From positions 55,954,347-56,018,346 of the forward strand of contig NC_082598.1 of the NCBI RefSeq assembly GCF_030936135.1: a DNA stretch of 64,000 nt, given 5' to 3'. Shown here piece by piece: positions 15,001-28,600 of the stretch (positions are counted from its first letter, which is position 1; every line of letters starts with the position of its first letter). The position numbers and the translations under genes are program-made. Source of the DNA: Gavia stellata. Its lineage: Eukaryota; Chordata; Aves; Gaviiformes; Gaviidae. The notes beneath the pieces were generated by a model. The model saw nothing but the letters and a program-made list of their open reading frames with translations, was not told the origin of the DNA and ran no database searches.

Positions 15001-16747
15001 AGACCAGCCTACACCTCTCCCCATCTGCAAGAACTTACAGTTAGGTTTGATGGGACAGCTTGGATAATCCGTTGCTCGCATGTATACCTGTGAGTGCTGA
15101 GTGCAATTTAGCACTAAGGAATTAAAAATAAATTTTATATCCAAACAGGGCATAGATGTCATGATCGAATTTGGGGAAGACTTAGAGGTATCAAGTGCCT
15201 CCGTAAACCAGAGATGAGCATAGCAATGTGGACTCTTCACACCCTAAAACTTCCTCAGAATTTTTGCACCATGGTCTAGTGCAGTTAGCTTACTTATTTC
15301 AGCGTCTCAAAGATCTGCCCTGGACTGTAGGATAATTTTTTCCATTTAAGAAAGCAGCTGGCCACTAGCAATTGGTTTGCTACCTCACAATTAAAGCTAA
15401 ATGTGTAATTATACAAGCTATAAATAAGCACAGGTTTTGTGCAGCAAGAACCTTATTATAGCAGTGTAGCTATGCTGAGACAGGAAGTGATGTGACTGAC
15501 AACTGGTAAGTATCTGACAACTCAATACCTTTTTTTTGCCTTAGAATAACCTACAGCACCTTCCAAGTTCTGTAGTTAGATAGTGTCTATCTATCGATGT
15601 TAATTCTCTCACAACAGAGGGGAAAATTGTTTCCAAACATGAGGAACAGCCAGTATGTATGCACCAAATATCTGCAGTCTACCAAATGAAAAACTATTCT
15701 CCCTGACACATCTAGCCACTGTTCTAATTGCTGGCAAATTCCTTGCTCAAAATTCTGTAAAGTGGTGCAAATGTGACAACAAATCCATTTCCAGCTATTT
15801 CCAAAGGGTATTTTTTCAACAGGCTATTAACAGGAACTCATCATACATGCAAAGATAATTAATTTATTTTTCTGCGTGTGATTGCCTTTTGAAGGGAGGG
15901 AGATAGTCACAATAGATGGAATCTGCCAAGGAAAGAATGAAAGTGGCCTTTATGTTACAGACCCATGGAGGCAGCAGTCCAATAAGAGGGGTAAAGATCA
16001 CTGGTCTAATCTCACAAAATCCCTCAGCCTCAGTTTATGAAACACAGACTTATGACTAAGAATTGGGGTGATGCAGTTGAGAGGAAGGTGTTACTCTTCT
16101 CCAATACAGGCAGTATTTATAGAGGGGACACAGCACAAGAAACCTCAGAGCAGCTTTGAGACCAAGGCTGATTTAAGCCAACTGAGGAGCTCTTTCCCCT
16201 CAGCCGATATATTATGCACAGCTGCATAATCAGTGTTACTTTTCGGTAAAATATCTCATATGGAAATCCAAAATGAGCAGACATGACAGACATAAACCAG
16301 GTATTTCAGTGGCAATTCTCCCATGAAATCATCAGCTGAGTTGCTAGCATCACTAAAGGCAATGAAAACACTACAGAAATTACAAAAGCAGCAGCGGATC
16401 TGTAACACAGACAAGCATTACTCTTTGTTAGTAGCAAAGATGAGAAAATTGCAAAGAAAAAGGAGTTCAAGGCTAGGGAACTGATTTCTCCGGCTGCTAT
16501 ATCAGCCAGCAAGACCAGAAAGGCTTCAACCACAGCTGATAATAGCTCCTTTCCTCTTGACCTTCCTTGGAAACCACAACTAAATGGCCAACTGTGGGAG
16601 GAAAAAAAAATCCCTTATATTTCCTATATTATTGAGCTAGAGAGTGTCTCATGAGCAAGGAATTTTTACCTTAATAGAATCAGTCCAAGTTTATCAAGAG
16701 AATACTGAGAGTTACATTTCTTAGTTTGCCATCATAAGCAAAATCTG

Positions 16748-16782
16748 TGTTTCCTTTCTTTACTTTGTTTCCTTTCTTTACT
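16748..16782. repeat. Tandem repeat, 2 x about 18 bp (TGTTTCCTTTCTTTACTT)
   Basis: Two near-exact direct copies of a pyrimidine-rich 18-mer, in intergenic DNA. Confidence 0.85.
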
Positions 16783-18949
16783 TCTTGTTACTGGGTTAAA
16801 GGGAACACTAACACAGGATCTGTCTTTCAAAAACACACCTTGATTTTTGAGAAGAATGGGTGGATGATCCTAGCCAGGAAGGGCTTTAGGAGAGACATCC
16901 TGAATAGAAGAAATCTGAGATGCTCCAGTAGTTTCTCTCAATTAAGGTCATGTCTTGGGCTTTTGTAGATTCCATTTTTTGATTGCCCATACCACAAACA
17001 AGAAATTCAAGAGCTTCAGCTGGCACCAAGAAGTTACAGCACATAGTACTGTTGCCTGACACAAATATTCCCGTGGTGGATGAAGTTTTTTGTCTTATTT
17101 TCAAGCAAAAAGTACGTGTTTCAATTTTAAGAATAAACAGGGCAAGTATGGCACTGTTGACTTGACCAAAATTTTTTACACCAACATTGAGATCACACAG
17201 TTTCCACAAACAGAACAAACCAATAAATAGTCAAGAAAAAGCTGATGTAATTTACCAAAGGGGCAAGTGACATTAGCAGCTCAAGGATACCCGAATGTAA
17301 AGTCACAGTACGTACGTCTTCAGTGAGAGATTGCCCATTCCAATTTTCTCTGCTCCCATTTATTTTGCAAAGATTCAGTACAGCTTTGGGAGCTTTTTTA
17401 ATAGGGAAAAGAAAGGGAGGTTGTAATATATTTTTTTCAGGCTTAAGTACAAAGTTGATGTAATATGGCTGAGCTTGAACATATCCTCAGTTCCTTCTGC
17501 AGGAAAGGCACAGTTGCACCCAGTTGCTAAGGCAAGACAGGAGAGGTTGTCATTTCTTACCCAGAAAACAGTCTAAGCAACCATCAGCAAACTAGCAGTC
17601 AAATCTATCTCCGCTTTAAGCCTTCAGTGTCTGCCAGACTCCAAACTGTTTCCCCAACTTGCTGTCTCTAAAATCACTTGCTACAGACTTTAAGCAAGTT
17701 TGAGTTCTCAGCTGGGAGCACTATAGTCTAATGTTGTCTGCTCTATTTCAGTCCAGGCTGCCTTTTCAGGTCTTTTATCACAAATATCCCAGTGCACAGA
17801 TCTTCGCTGGGATCTGAGCTTTCTGCTTTATCCCATAGCTTAAGTGTCATGTTCACCCCTTCCTCCCCTATCCACTGCTGTGTGACTCAGCAATCATTTC
17901 CCTCACACCTGCACTTCCTCTAGCATTTAGTATCTTGGCTCAGTACTTAGAAGCTGCTCTGACCTGCAGCCCACACATGCAGATTCTGTTGCCCAGGGCC
18001 TGGCTAGCCCTGTTATCCCAGTTTGCAGACATCAACAGCCACTCTTGAAGACTGGACCTCCAATTTTCTTTTACTAGAAAGGGTATGACCAAGGTCTGGT
18101 CTACTATATGAATGGGAGGTGTTCAAGGAAGCCAACAGAAATTGCTGTAGCAGATAGACCATGCATATTCTTAGAAGTCCTCCAGGAATTACATTAATCC
18201 CAGCCTTCAACTTAAGTCTGTGTATTTTTGATGACAGGAGATTTTTAACTGTACTGGATTCAGCTATGAAATATAGGGACTTGCTAAAAAGATACATTAG
18301 CTCATTTACCCTGACCATGATATGGACCAAATCAATGATCTGGAGATGGATCTAGATAGACTGGACATCCTTCCAATTTTGCAAAGCCAGTAAGGACTCC
18401 TGCATTTGTCTATTCATGTTGAGAGAGACGCTATCTTCTTTTTATCTTCTTTGAAAGAATTGAGAGCTTAAAAATTCAGCCTAAGCTAAGCATTTTACTT
18501 AGGTGACTAGAGAGTTGCCACCTTGTCATCTTGGATCTTAGTATGTGGAACTAGAAAAGACACTGCTAGTTAGTTTGCCAAAATTAATGTTAGTAGCAGC
18601 AGTCAGCCATGCTAAATCCTACTCCTGTGGGAAGACCCAGGATTTAGCTGGGACTGCTCACTGAAGTAGCAAACATTGGGTTCTGACTTGCAGAACTGTG
18701 CCATGTCTGTGGAGGGGAATTTCCTGTCTGGGGTTGCTAGGGAGAGCTGTAAGAAGTCAGATTTATGAATTTCAACAGACAGTTTTTGATACTCACTAGT
18801 AGATATATAGCAGGGCAGGACTATGACAGTACTCAGTATCCGTTATAGGAACTTCTTTTCTTACTACCACCCACACACTTCTCCCTGTTTTCTTCCAGCA
18901 TATTGCATATTGGTTTGCCATTCCCAAGTCTATTCACAACATGCTCAAC

Positions 18950-18965
18950 TTTTTTTTTTTTTTTT
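18950..18965. repeat. Poly-T run (16 nt)
   Basis: A T homopolymer in intergenic DNA. No retroposon body is recognisable beside it. Confidence 0.9.
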
Positions 18966-20640
18966 AAAATTCTGAGAAACTTCCCTGCAACTTGCCTGCC
19001 AAGAAGTAACACAGAAGCAAAGCAGTGTTTTACCACCAAGGTTTGAAACACTTTTCCTTGCTTTGTGTATTTTTAAAGAATAGACAGCAAGTAGCTCCGT
19101 TGCCACTATATGAGTCACAAATTGCCTCCCCAGGCACAGGCCTCAGTGTTGTCAAGGCCTGGGGTCAAAAGTGGATCTGAGGCAAGTCGACGCTGCTGTG
19201 CTTTTATTTCTGTGGTAAGAACAAAGTGTCAATTTGATCTCACCCAAGATGGCTATTCATTTTCTAAGTGTTTTACAAACATTAACAGCTTGCAATTAGC
19301 AATGCTCTAAACTGATAGACAAGATGGACCATTATTGCTATTTCAGGGAGGCAGCAGAAATGAAGAGAGAAGGTAGTTTTAAGTGATCTACACAAAATCA
19401 CAGCAGCAGCTAAAGTGACATCCAACTTGAAAACCTCATTTTGCCTTTGTCTAAAAGTCAACAAATATGCAAGTAGGGTCACATGGACTCACCAGTGTGA
19501 TTTGGGGAATAGCATAGCCAAGTTCTTATGAACTCATGCCCCATTTAACCAGACACTGGCTGCGTTACCACACAAATACAGTCAGCCTTGTTATACACGC
19601 ATGCTGTTGCAGACCCAGGAAACTTGGGCATCTCTGTACTGTGTTCCCCATGCTTCCATTCAGGAATTACTAAAAGCCAATCTGAGTATTTCTTTATCTG
19701 CACTGTCAGCAAGTCACAGGGTCTTACTCCTCCTTGACCTCTTATTTTCCAGAGGAGAAAACAGAAAGCATTTGAAACTGTTAAACTTAAACATTACGTA
19801 TGATTTTCTACATAGCAGTCGCTATAACATGTAAATATTTATGAATTTTGCTTATATCACTCCTGACAGGAAATTTTAATCTTAAAAGCACAAGCAGAGA
19901 GCTCTCAACAGTCCTTGCTTCTCCCATCTTAAACACAGTACCTTCCTTACTATTCATTCTCTTTGTTAATGAGTATTCAGTGATTTGCTGCTCACCCCCC
20001 CCAACAATTAGCAGAGAGAAAGGGATAAGAGTTGTTTCTGAAAACTCTCTCTCCAAGAAGGTGCATTCACATCCATTAAAATTAAGCAAATACACTAACA
20101 TTAAAAGGGACCCAATAGTTTAAGCTGGCAGGCACCCCTGAATGCCCACAGCCTCCAGTGGCTTAATTCCCCATAGAAAACACTCAGCATCTCAAAGGTT
20201 ATCACCCTCATTACAACAGCAGTGAAATAAAATAATAAAAAAAATACCAAACAGTCTGGACACCTAACAGGACAGAACCATTTAAAAGAGAAAGAATGAC
20301 ATCTTCATAAAACTCTGTACGCTCAGATGAAAGCAACCAAAAGAATTCATTAACAGTTCTCAGAAATCAGTTCACGCACCCTTGAAAATAATAAGCCCCA
20401 ACAACAAAACAAAGATAAGAATTTAAGCTATAAATAAATTGCTTTTAATTAGCCTAGGCAGATCAGCATGTCAACCCCACTATTTCACTTACCCCATTCT
20501 TGAGACAGCTCAAGTGGCAAGCAGATTGTGTTACATGAACATAGTTCATGTTCTGCTGAGCAACTCTCTCTGGCACCCAGCACAGCTGTAGCAAGCAGGG
20601 CAACAGACTTGGACTCAGGTACCCAACATCATCCTGTATT

Positions 20641-20664
20641 CAGCTGTACATTGATATACAGCTG
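20641..20664. repeat. Short inverted repeat (8-bp arms)
   Basis: CAGCTGTA and TACAGCTG are separated by 8 nt. Intergenic; probably without function. Confidence 0.65.
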
Positions 20665-21463
20665 AACACGTGGATCTGGACAAATACGAGTGACTTGCAG
20701 CTACTTCCCCCTCCATCATTTTTATGGTGCCTACAAATTATACCCCACAGAACGTATATAACTTCCAGCTCTTTTTGCAATAATGCAGAACAATATTCTA
20801 TAAAGATTTTGTTACAGGATTCCTTTAGAAGCACTCCGTGCTGCAGCTACCACTATAGCATACTTGCTCCTGGAGAAACCTGCCTCTGCAGTCCCTTCAC
20901 CCAAGGCTTCCCTTGGGTTTTCCACATGCTGGGTTGTAGCACAGCTCTCTGGCCAGCATCCTCAGCACTACACTTCAGAAACAGCAGCAGCACCCAGTGC
21001 AGGTTCAGTAAAGCAGAAACAGAATGCAGCTTCATACCATCTACAGTGTTAGAAGCTCCTCAGCTTCCCTGGCTCACCCTTCCCAGCAACACCACCCTTC
21101 TTACCTCCTCCTCAGCTCAAATCTACACAGAGGTCCAAAGCAGTTCAATCTCCTCTCCAAGGCTTCCTTGTATGATGCAGGCTCCAGTCACTCCCTTTTC
21201 AAAGCCAGGCATTTTGTTTCCTCAAAAGCCTTCAGGTAGCAAAGTCTCTCTTTGACTCGTGTTCAATCCCAGCAGAAGTATGGGTAGCAGTAAGATGCCA
21301 GTAAGGCCCAGGAGGAACCATCTGTTCTATTACAAACACGCTTAAGAGTGTTTCTTTAATCTGTTTATGGCACATCTTCATCAGTTTTATATATTTAAAG
21401 TTTTTAAAGCAAGTTGTTTCCTGGCCTGCAAAAGCCTCACTCAGCCCTGTTAGCCACCTGAGA

Positions 21464-21568
21464 GAAGTTGTGGAGTTAATTATTACAGCTAATGGCTTCA
21501 TGCACACCACCTGGGTGAAGTTGTGGAGTTAATTATTACAGCTAATGGCTTCATGCACACCACCTGGG
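21464..21568. repeat. Tandem duplication, 2 x 53 bp
   Basis: The unit begins GAAGTTGTGGAGTTAATTAT and ends CACCACCTGGG. Copy 1 is 21464-21516 and copy 2 is 21517-21568. They are identical over the full second copy, so the event is recent or there is an assembly artefact. Confidence 0.95.
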
Positions 21569-24500
21569 CTGGGGCACTGCCTCAGCATATGCTTGCAGTC
21601 CACAGCAATAGGGAGCCTCTTTTGTCAATGTATAGTTCACATTTGCAACACATATTACAGCATATACATATTTAATTATGTTACCTCACTGATGTATTCC
21701 AACTTGTTAAGTCTCTCATGCTCCCCAGCCCATATACTTCCCACACTATAGGGGGTCTTTTATGCTACTTTCTTCCAATTCTTTACAGCATGTGCTCCAA
21801 ATCCATGCAGGGTTACCAGAAATCAGAGGGTAGGCATGACAGACTAGTCACCCACTGATTCTACTTGCCCTTTTCCAGTCTAGACAAAACATCAGCAGTT
21901 TTCCCATTTTTCTTCTCCCAAGACATCATCCATCCCCCACATTACCCGACCCTGCTTTCTCAGTACACCTGCCCCCAAACCCTCCAGCTGACTCTTCCTT
22001 AAGAAGTACTTCCATCCTCTCAGCAGCAACACAACCAGCCCCAAGCCTTTGCTTCTCTTCATTATTTAGTTTCTCACCAGCTGCTCCAAGACCCACCCCC
22101 TGGCAGCTTCCAGCTTTCAGTAAAGAGTTGCAACTCCTCAATTCCCCTCACTACAGAAACAGTAGGTGCTGTGCCATTACCTTCCCATATTGACACTTGA
22201 TCTCCCTTCTGCCCTTATACCCACTGCTGGGGACTTCACTTTCAGACTCTGGCCTGAGCCTGTTATTGCCAGGATTTACATGATGACTCCTGTTTAGAGT
22301 GATCAGTTAGACTTCAGATGATTAGTTGAGCAGACCTCTCTCTCCTTTGCTCTTCGTGAATACTGAACAGTGCCCAGAGGAGCTAGTACCTTCCCTATGT
22401 TCCCAGACTTGGCTGAGTTTCTTAAAGAAACTGATTGTTGTTATTTACAGTACAAAACTACAACATTTCTAGCCTCAAAAAAGGAAGTTGCTGTTTACCA
22501 TGCAAGGGGAAAGCTCTATTTGAATCACCTTTCACTTCACAACCCACAAATCACAATGTGTCTTTAACTAATTACAGCATTTGGTGCAGAACTAAATTTA
22601 TGTAAATAAAAGTAATTATAATAATTATTGCTACTGTGGTGCAATTATATTACTAATTGTGACCTCTCAAATCATGATCACCCTGACTTGCATTTCTGCT
22701 ATCAGTTACATCTTTATATGCTGCGCCCCCCCCGCCGAGGGAAAAAGAACAAGAAAGTTCCTCCCTCACACACAGCATTTCATTGGCTACCAGCAACCTG
22801 ACCAAACTATCCTGTTCTGACCTGCTAGTACAGATTTACCAATCTTGTTAGGTTTAGTTGTTCAGGACACAAATAGAGTAGATATAGCTGGGAGAAAAGC
22901 AGGATTTGTGGCTCATGGAGTGCCTTCTATTATGTAGTTATGGATTAACTTTCCTACCAATACCAGTATTTTCAAGTTTCTTGTAAACTGCAATCTGGGA
23001 TACAGTTTCACTTTGAAGACCCAAAAGGATAATGTTTCTGAAACAGAGCATATTCCCTGAACCCCCTAGGCTGGGAACTTTGCAGGTATTTCACACCCAC
23101 ACAGGACAAGTAATTACTAGTCAAATGTGGTTACAGCTACAACTGTTTCTCTATAGCTATGTTGGTGCCTATGTTTGTGCCTAAATCACAAAGCAAGTAT
23201 GCCCTGGAGAGTAAACCACAGTCCCAGGTACGCCAGTTGCCTAAAGCAGTTACGGATCTACCCTCCCTGGCAAGCCACTTTCCTTCCAGTGGAAATTAAG
23301 AGTGGACACAGAAGACAAGAGGGTGGAGGAAGGATGTTACTTACCTGGGTCTCATCCCAATATGGCGTCAAGATGTATCTGGACACCCATCCAGTTATCA
23401 GCTGAGAAGTACTCTTAAGTTGCACTGGTGAGATCTGCCTTATAAATAGATTGACACCTCTCCGTTGTTTTACTCTATGAGCTTTCTCCTCAGCAGTAGG
23501 CCGAGTAGACTAGGAAATAGGACTTTAGTGAAGAAGTGAGGCTGCAATCCAGCAAGTGATTAAAAAGTCTTCAAGAACTGATGATTTATAAGGTGTTGTA
23601 AAAAGTATGTTGAACCAGTATTACATTATGGTGCTGGAAGTACCAAAGGTTATCATTTTTTCAGATACAATGCAAAATGCAGGTTCTGCTTGCTGTGACC
23701 ATTGTTAGCCTTTCAAAAGTTAGGAGCTTTACTCTCATGAACAAGCAAAAATTCCTCATGTCATCCTTTTACACTGTTTTGTAGAACTGTTTCATACTAT
23801 CTTGTAGCTGCATTCTACACATTCTACTCTGAAAAGAAAAAAAAAAAAAGATGAATATGCTAACCTGAACTAAAGAGTGAGGATGTTGGTCTATAGGCAG
23901 CTTTCATCCCAAATGTGTTAGAATACAGTTACAACAGAACAAGTTTATAACGCAGTAAGCTCCAGTACTATATACATTTAAGACAGAAAATCTTGTGTCT
24001 GATACTCACTATGCAAATATATAATACTATCACTTCATGGAGCTATACTATCACTATATCACAAAGAGATACTACTGTTTCATGACATAGTACACCTTTC
24101 TTATTAGGGTTAACTGCCTTATCAATACGGCTGGCCTTCTTCCTGCATACACTATTTATGAACACATACTGCTCTGTTTATCTGAGCTACTACAGATCTC
24201 TCTCAACGCAACTCTTCATTGTGCAGCACAGACATACCCATTCAACATGTCAAGCAAGAAGTTATACACAGTGCAAGTCCAACAGTACCACACTGGTTTC
24301 TAAGCTCACAAAACAATCTTGGCAGAAGACATCTTCAAAGACATACATTTTCAAGTATGAAATATAGTGAGTATGGTCATATTTAGAAATCAGCTCTATG
24401 CCTCTTACATACGCAAAGCTATCCCTTTATTACAAGTACTTCAGTGAACAAGGCCCTTTGTTGTTGTCAATGAAAGTCATTCATTTGAGTTGCTAAGTGA

Positions 24501-25427
24501 TTTTTCATTATGGTAAGACAAGCAACCATAGATTTAGCTATGACTGGAAGAGCAATAAAAATGCAAAAAGGGAGAGGTAATTTTTATAGACTGATTTTTT
24601 TAAAAAACAAAAAAGGGTCAGGGAACATTATATACCTCATCTAATTACTTACCAATTCAGCAGAAGCTGTAGCTTTGATTTCACTAATATACCAATGAGG
24701 CAAAAAATTACAAAATCTCTGCTGAATGGAGGACAATTTCTTTGTTGGCACAGAGAACCGTGCTTTTTAATAGAAGAACATTAATCACGATAGAACCATT
24801 TTTTTGCACGTGGGTCTGCTGTTTGTAAAGGAACTTTCAAACAAATCACACCATCACTTACTTCTAACGAACACTTACCTATTGCAAATCACTACCAACA
24901 TTTTTACAACCAAAAGGGGGTCTTACTAATAGTTTATTAAAATGGTCAAGAGGTTCCTGTAGACTATAAGAAGTATATAGAAAATCAGAGAGGAAGAAAG
25001 ACACTAGAAGTTCTGTGATAAACTTTACAAGATATAATTAATTTCAGTATATGAAAACCTTAGAAATCATTTCAAAATCTCCTCAGCATCACACACAAGT
25101 ATGATTCCCTCAAAGATAAAAGAAACATTCTAAAAAAAGTTTTCATTACCATTAAGTCAGCTTAGCGAAATTCATTGCAAGGTAAAAAAATACACAAATC
25201 AGTGATGTAGCAATATTTTTTTTGTCTTACAAAACCAACTTGGAAATTATTTACCTTTCTCTTGACAGTATTTTATTGTTGTATTTACTGTGAGACAAAA
25301 CTCCATTAGCTTTCACCCGTGAATTGGAAAAGTGGATTTTAGTGCAGTTTCTGCATCCTTTAGGCCAAACACATCAAAGCCATTTGGTGTTCTCTAACTA
25401 ACTAGATATAGCTCGACTCATATCATC

Positions 25428-25635
25428 TCACAGAATTATTAAGGTTGGAAAAGACCTATAAGATCATCAAGTCCAACCGTCAACCAACAAACACCACCAT
25501 GCCCATTAAACCATGTCCCACAATGCCTCGTCCACACGTTCCTTGAACACCTCCAGGGATGGTGACTCCACCACTTCCCTGGGCAGTTTAATTCCAGTGT
25601 CTTACCAATCTCATTTCATATTTCTTCTAATTAGA
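25428..25635 (-). mobile_element. CR1 LINE 3'-end fragment
   Basis: The plus strand starts CACAGAATTATTAAGGTTGG and continues with AAAAGACCTATAAGATCATC, CAAGTCCAACC, CATGCCCATTAAACCATGTC and CACCTCCAGGGATGGTGACT. This is the familiar reverse complement of an avian CR1 3' end. The right end decays after CCCTGGGCAG, and similarity beyond about 25600 is weak. It appears to be a different subfamily from the 55.5-kb copy. Confidence 0.9.
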
Positions 25636-28600
25636 TTGTTTTTCTCACTCTTTAGCAGTAGGGGAATGCCACTGTGCATGTTTTCTTCTCAAGAACCAGC
25701 CTATCCAGAGATGACTGCTGCCGTCTCTCCCATTGTGTAAGGCTAGCTGGATATAAATAAATTTTCTTCTGGTCTTTGATTGTCTATACCACTACTGTTC
25801 TACATAACAGAATATCTGGTATAACTAAATGCTTTTATTGAACAGGATTACTAATTATTATTATTTTCTTTTTAATAAACTCAGGCATTGCCAAGACCAA
25901 CTCCACAAAACACCATCTGGCTAATTTCAGCAACTTTGTAGGTCCAACTGTATTTACTTAGCAAACAAAATCACGATGGGCTCCTCCTCAGCACTCGCTA
26001 AGATGGTAAAACAGTAATTCGGAATGGGATATATGTAGATGCCATCAGGAGGTATTAGCTGTGAATTATGAGGTAAAGACATGATAAAACAGAGATAGCA
26101 GAACTAAGGTGATCAGATTTTGGAGTTTCTGAGAAGCAGTATGTTTTTGATCTGAGGCAAAAGCCATTCATAAATGTATTTTTCCATGTATGCAAGGTCT
26201 GGATTTTATTTCCAGAGAATTGCATCTTTTTCTCCTTTAAACTAAAGCACATTTATGCATGTGTTCCTCCCAGTGTCACTAATGACAACTGTACATACAC
26301 AAAAGCTACACAAAACAATGGACAGATTGTAACCAACATTTTTTAAAAGAGGGTAATAAAGAATCAAGGAGTTTCTGATGTTATTAGCTTTTGGGATGTC
26401 CCCAATCTTCTCAAACAGTCTAAAGGATAGATAACAAATATAGGAGTAGAATATGAGCCTTCTGTCTAACTCTGTTTCTTGCCTTCTGGATAGCTATTTC
26501 ATGTTATTGACTCACTTTCCTCATCTGTAAGCTATACTACTTACACACACACCCTTTTACGGGACAGTTTGGGATCTAGATCTGAAATGAGTACATGAGA
26601 ACTAAACAGTTCAATCTGAAGTCGACACAATAACTTCATATGCATTGGAATTTATAGTCACAATCGCCGTCGAAATATTTTATATTCAAAACTCATAGAA
26701 GAATCCAATTAAACACAGGAAGAAGGGCAGTACCTCATAGTGAGGGTGGGTTGTTTTTTCAATATTAAGTAAAAATAATGACTTTTTTTTCAGAAGATTG
26801 CAAGTTAAAAGACCAAGCAAGATAACAAGTAATCAGTAGGAAATTAAAGACTACCTATGCAGGTAGTCAAGATAAAGAAAACCAGTATTGGACTGGAATT
26901 AAACAGGGTGAAATAATGGAAAAGCTTTCCTCATCTGTGTAAGACTTTCAGATACAGAAGCCTTGTTTGTGGTTCAGTGGAACAAAATAGGAATTAAAAG
27001 TTCAGAGAAAATGTTTTCCACGTTCTTTGATCTGGAGTTTGGTCTAAAGAAGCATTTCTCCAAGAGTTTTACTAAGCAGCTTTGGTAAGAAAACAAGCAT
27101 TTTTCTTATTAATCAATTCTACTTTATATTCTTTCCTTGCACGTGTCCTGTATAAAGAATTACTTCTTGGAGCACCTTCATCAGCACAGCGCATCTGATG
27201 TGGTTTTAGGTACATTCTTTTTATTTTCTTGCACAGAACAGACACACCCAAAAAAGCACCCTCCCAAAATATGCTGATGCACGAGTTTCCTTGATTTCTA
27301 GAGAAAGAGGAAAGAGCAGGTAGAATATTGAGCACCATGAAGCCTGCCATGTCAGTATTACAGATGCTATTACTCATTTGCATCAATGATTCTCCCAAAG
27401 TCTTTTGTCACATACAAACAAAGACTGCAAATGACACAGTCACAAGAGAGAACAGCTTTTTGCGTGTGGCTTTTTTGATTTAGTCTTCTATCTTGAAGAA
27501 TGTAACAATCCTTACTTGAAGTGGTTTGTTCTTAGAGTCAGCAACTGTTACCTCTCTAAATGAAAACAAATTTGGGTCCTGTGAATCTTTCACAGCGCTT
27601 TCATCCAGAGCAGCAGTTAATAGCTATGTTATGGAGAATTACATTATCTCCTAAACTCACACGCTATCCAAAAATTCAAACTACATCTTCCGCACAGTTC
27701 ACTTCCTATGCCATTCAATATCTCCCATTTTTACCCCAAACCTTAAATACTGTAGCACTTAACTTTAAAACGGAAGAAGATGTAGAAATTGTGGAGGGTT
27801 TTTTAAATTAGAATAAAGCATTATGATCATAATAGGGTCTACAAAGCATTTAAATACATTATTTTCTTAAAAAAAAAAAGACAATATATCAGGTAAAAAA
27901 GAAATGTAGTAGGGATTAAGCCCTAAAAATACAATGTAACTTTATCTTTGAGAGGTGCATTATATCTACTGCTAGCAGACTTACGGCTTTCTGTCTAGTT
28001 TTCATTTTGGCAACCTTTGTCAGCTTGTCATACCTGTACATTTTGAATTGAACTGCAAGACAGGGAGAGGAGTTTCTTCTCAAATCGTAGAGAGGTAACT
28101 TGTCCATCAAGTATTTTAAGAGCTGATAAAGCAGATACAGCTTTCCTGGGAAACTCTGGGATATTATAGTAAAGTATAGTATACTAAAGCAAAAATTAAG
28201 AGCTACAATATGCATTTGGTGCCTATGCATACATGAAGCAGTTTGCTGGCACCTACCAATCCATACAGAGTAACTGCCTGCAGAAGGATAATCCAAGTGA
28301 GTGCCCTTTTTCATATGTATTTCTGATTTCTGAAATAAAACACGCATTTCTAGAGACAATTTTTCTCTATCTTCTTTTCCTTTAGTCAAACTTCCATTGA
28401 GGAATTCTGAACAGTTTTGATCCTTTTGGAAATGGCCTCACAGCATCTGTGCTTTCTTGCACCTATCACATAGGCTGGAAGCTCAAACACCTGCAGCTGT
28501 TGCAACATACTCAAGGAATCGGCTACCGCCAACTAGCTCCCATAACTGTAGAGAGTGGGACACTGTGCCTTTTGTTACATGCTGTTGTTCTTACAATCAG

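Larger units (their letters stand above)
1..25427. other. Intergenic DNA downstream of SLC39A8, no supported gene
   Basis: No open frame gives a recognisable protein family. Those present are short, often lack an ATG and have no supporting splice pattern. The two longest stop-free stretches, 1952-2389 (145 codons) and 20695-21255 (186 codons), are relatively C-rich, begin at TTG rather than ATG, and encode unrecognised low-complexity Ser/Pro/Leu-rich sequence. No tRNA, rRNA or clear transposon was seen apart from the listed small repeats. By mammalian gene order BANK1 would lie beyond the left edge. Confidence 0.6.

Noticed and set aside
27916..28389. 157-codon minus-strand open frame
   Set aside because: No family resemblance, no supporting neighbours or splice structure; within chance expectation for this much sequence.
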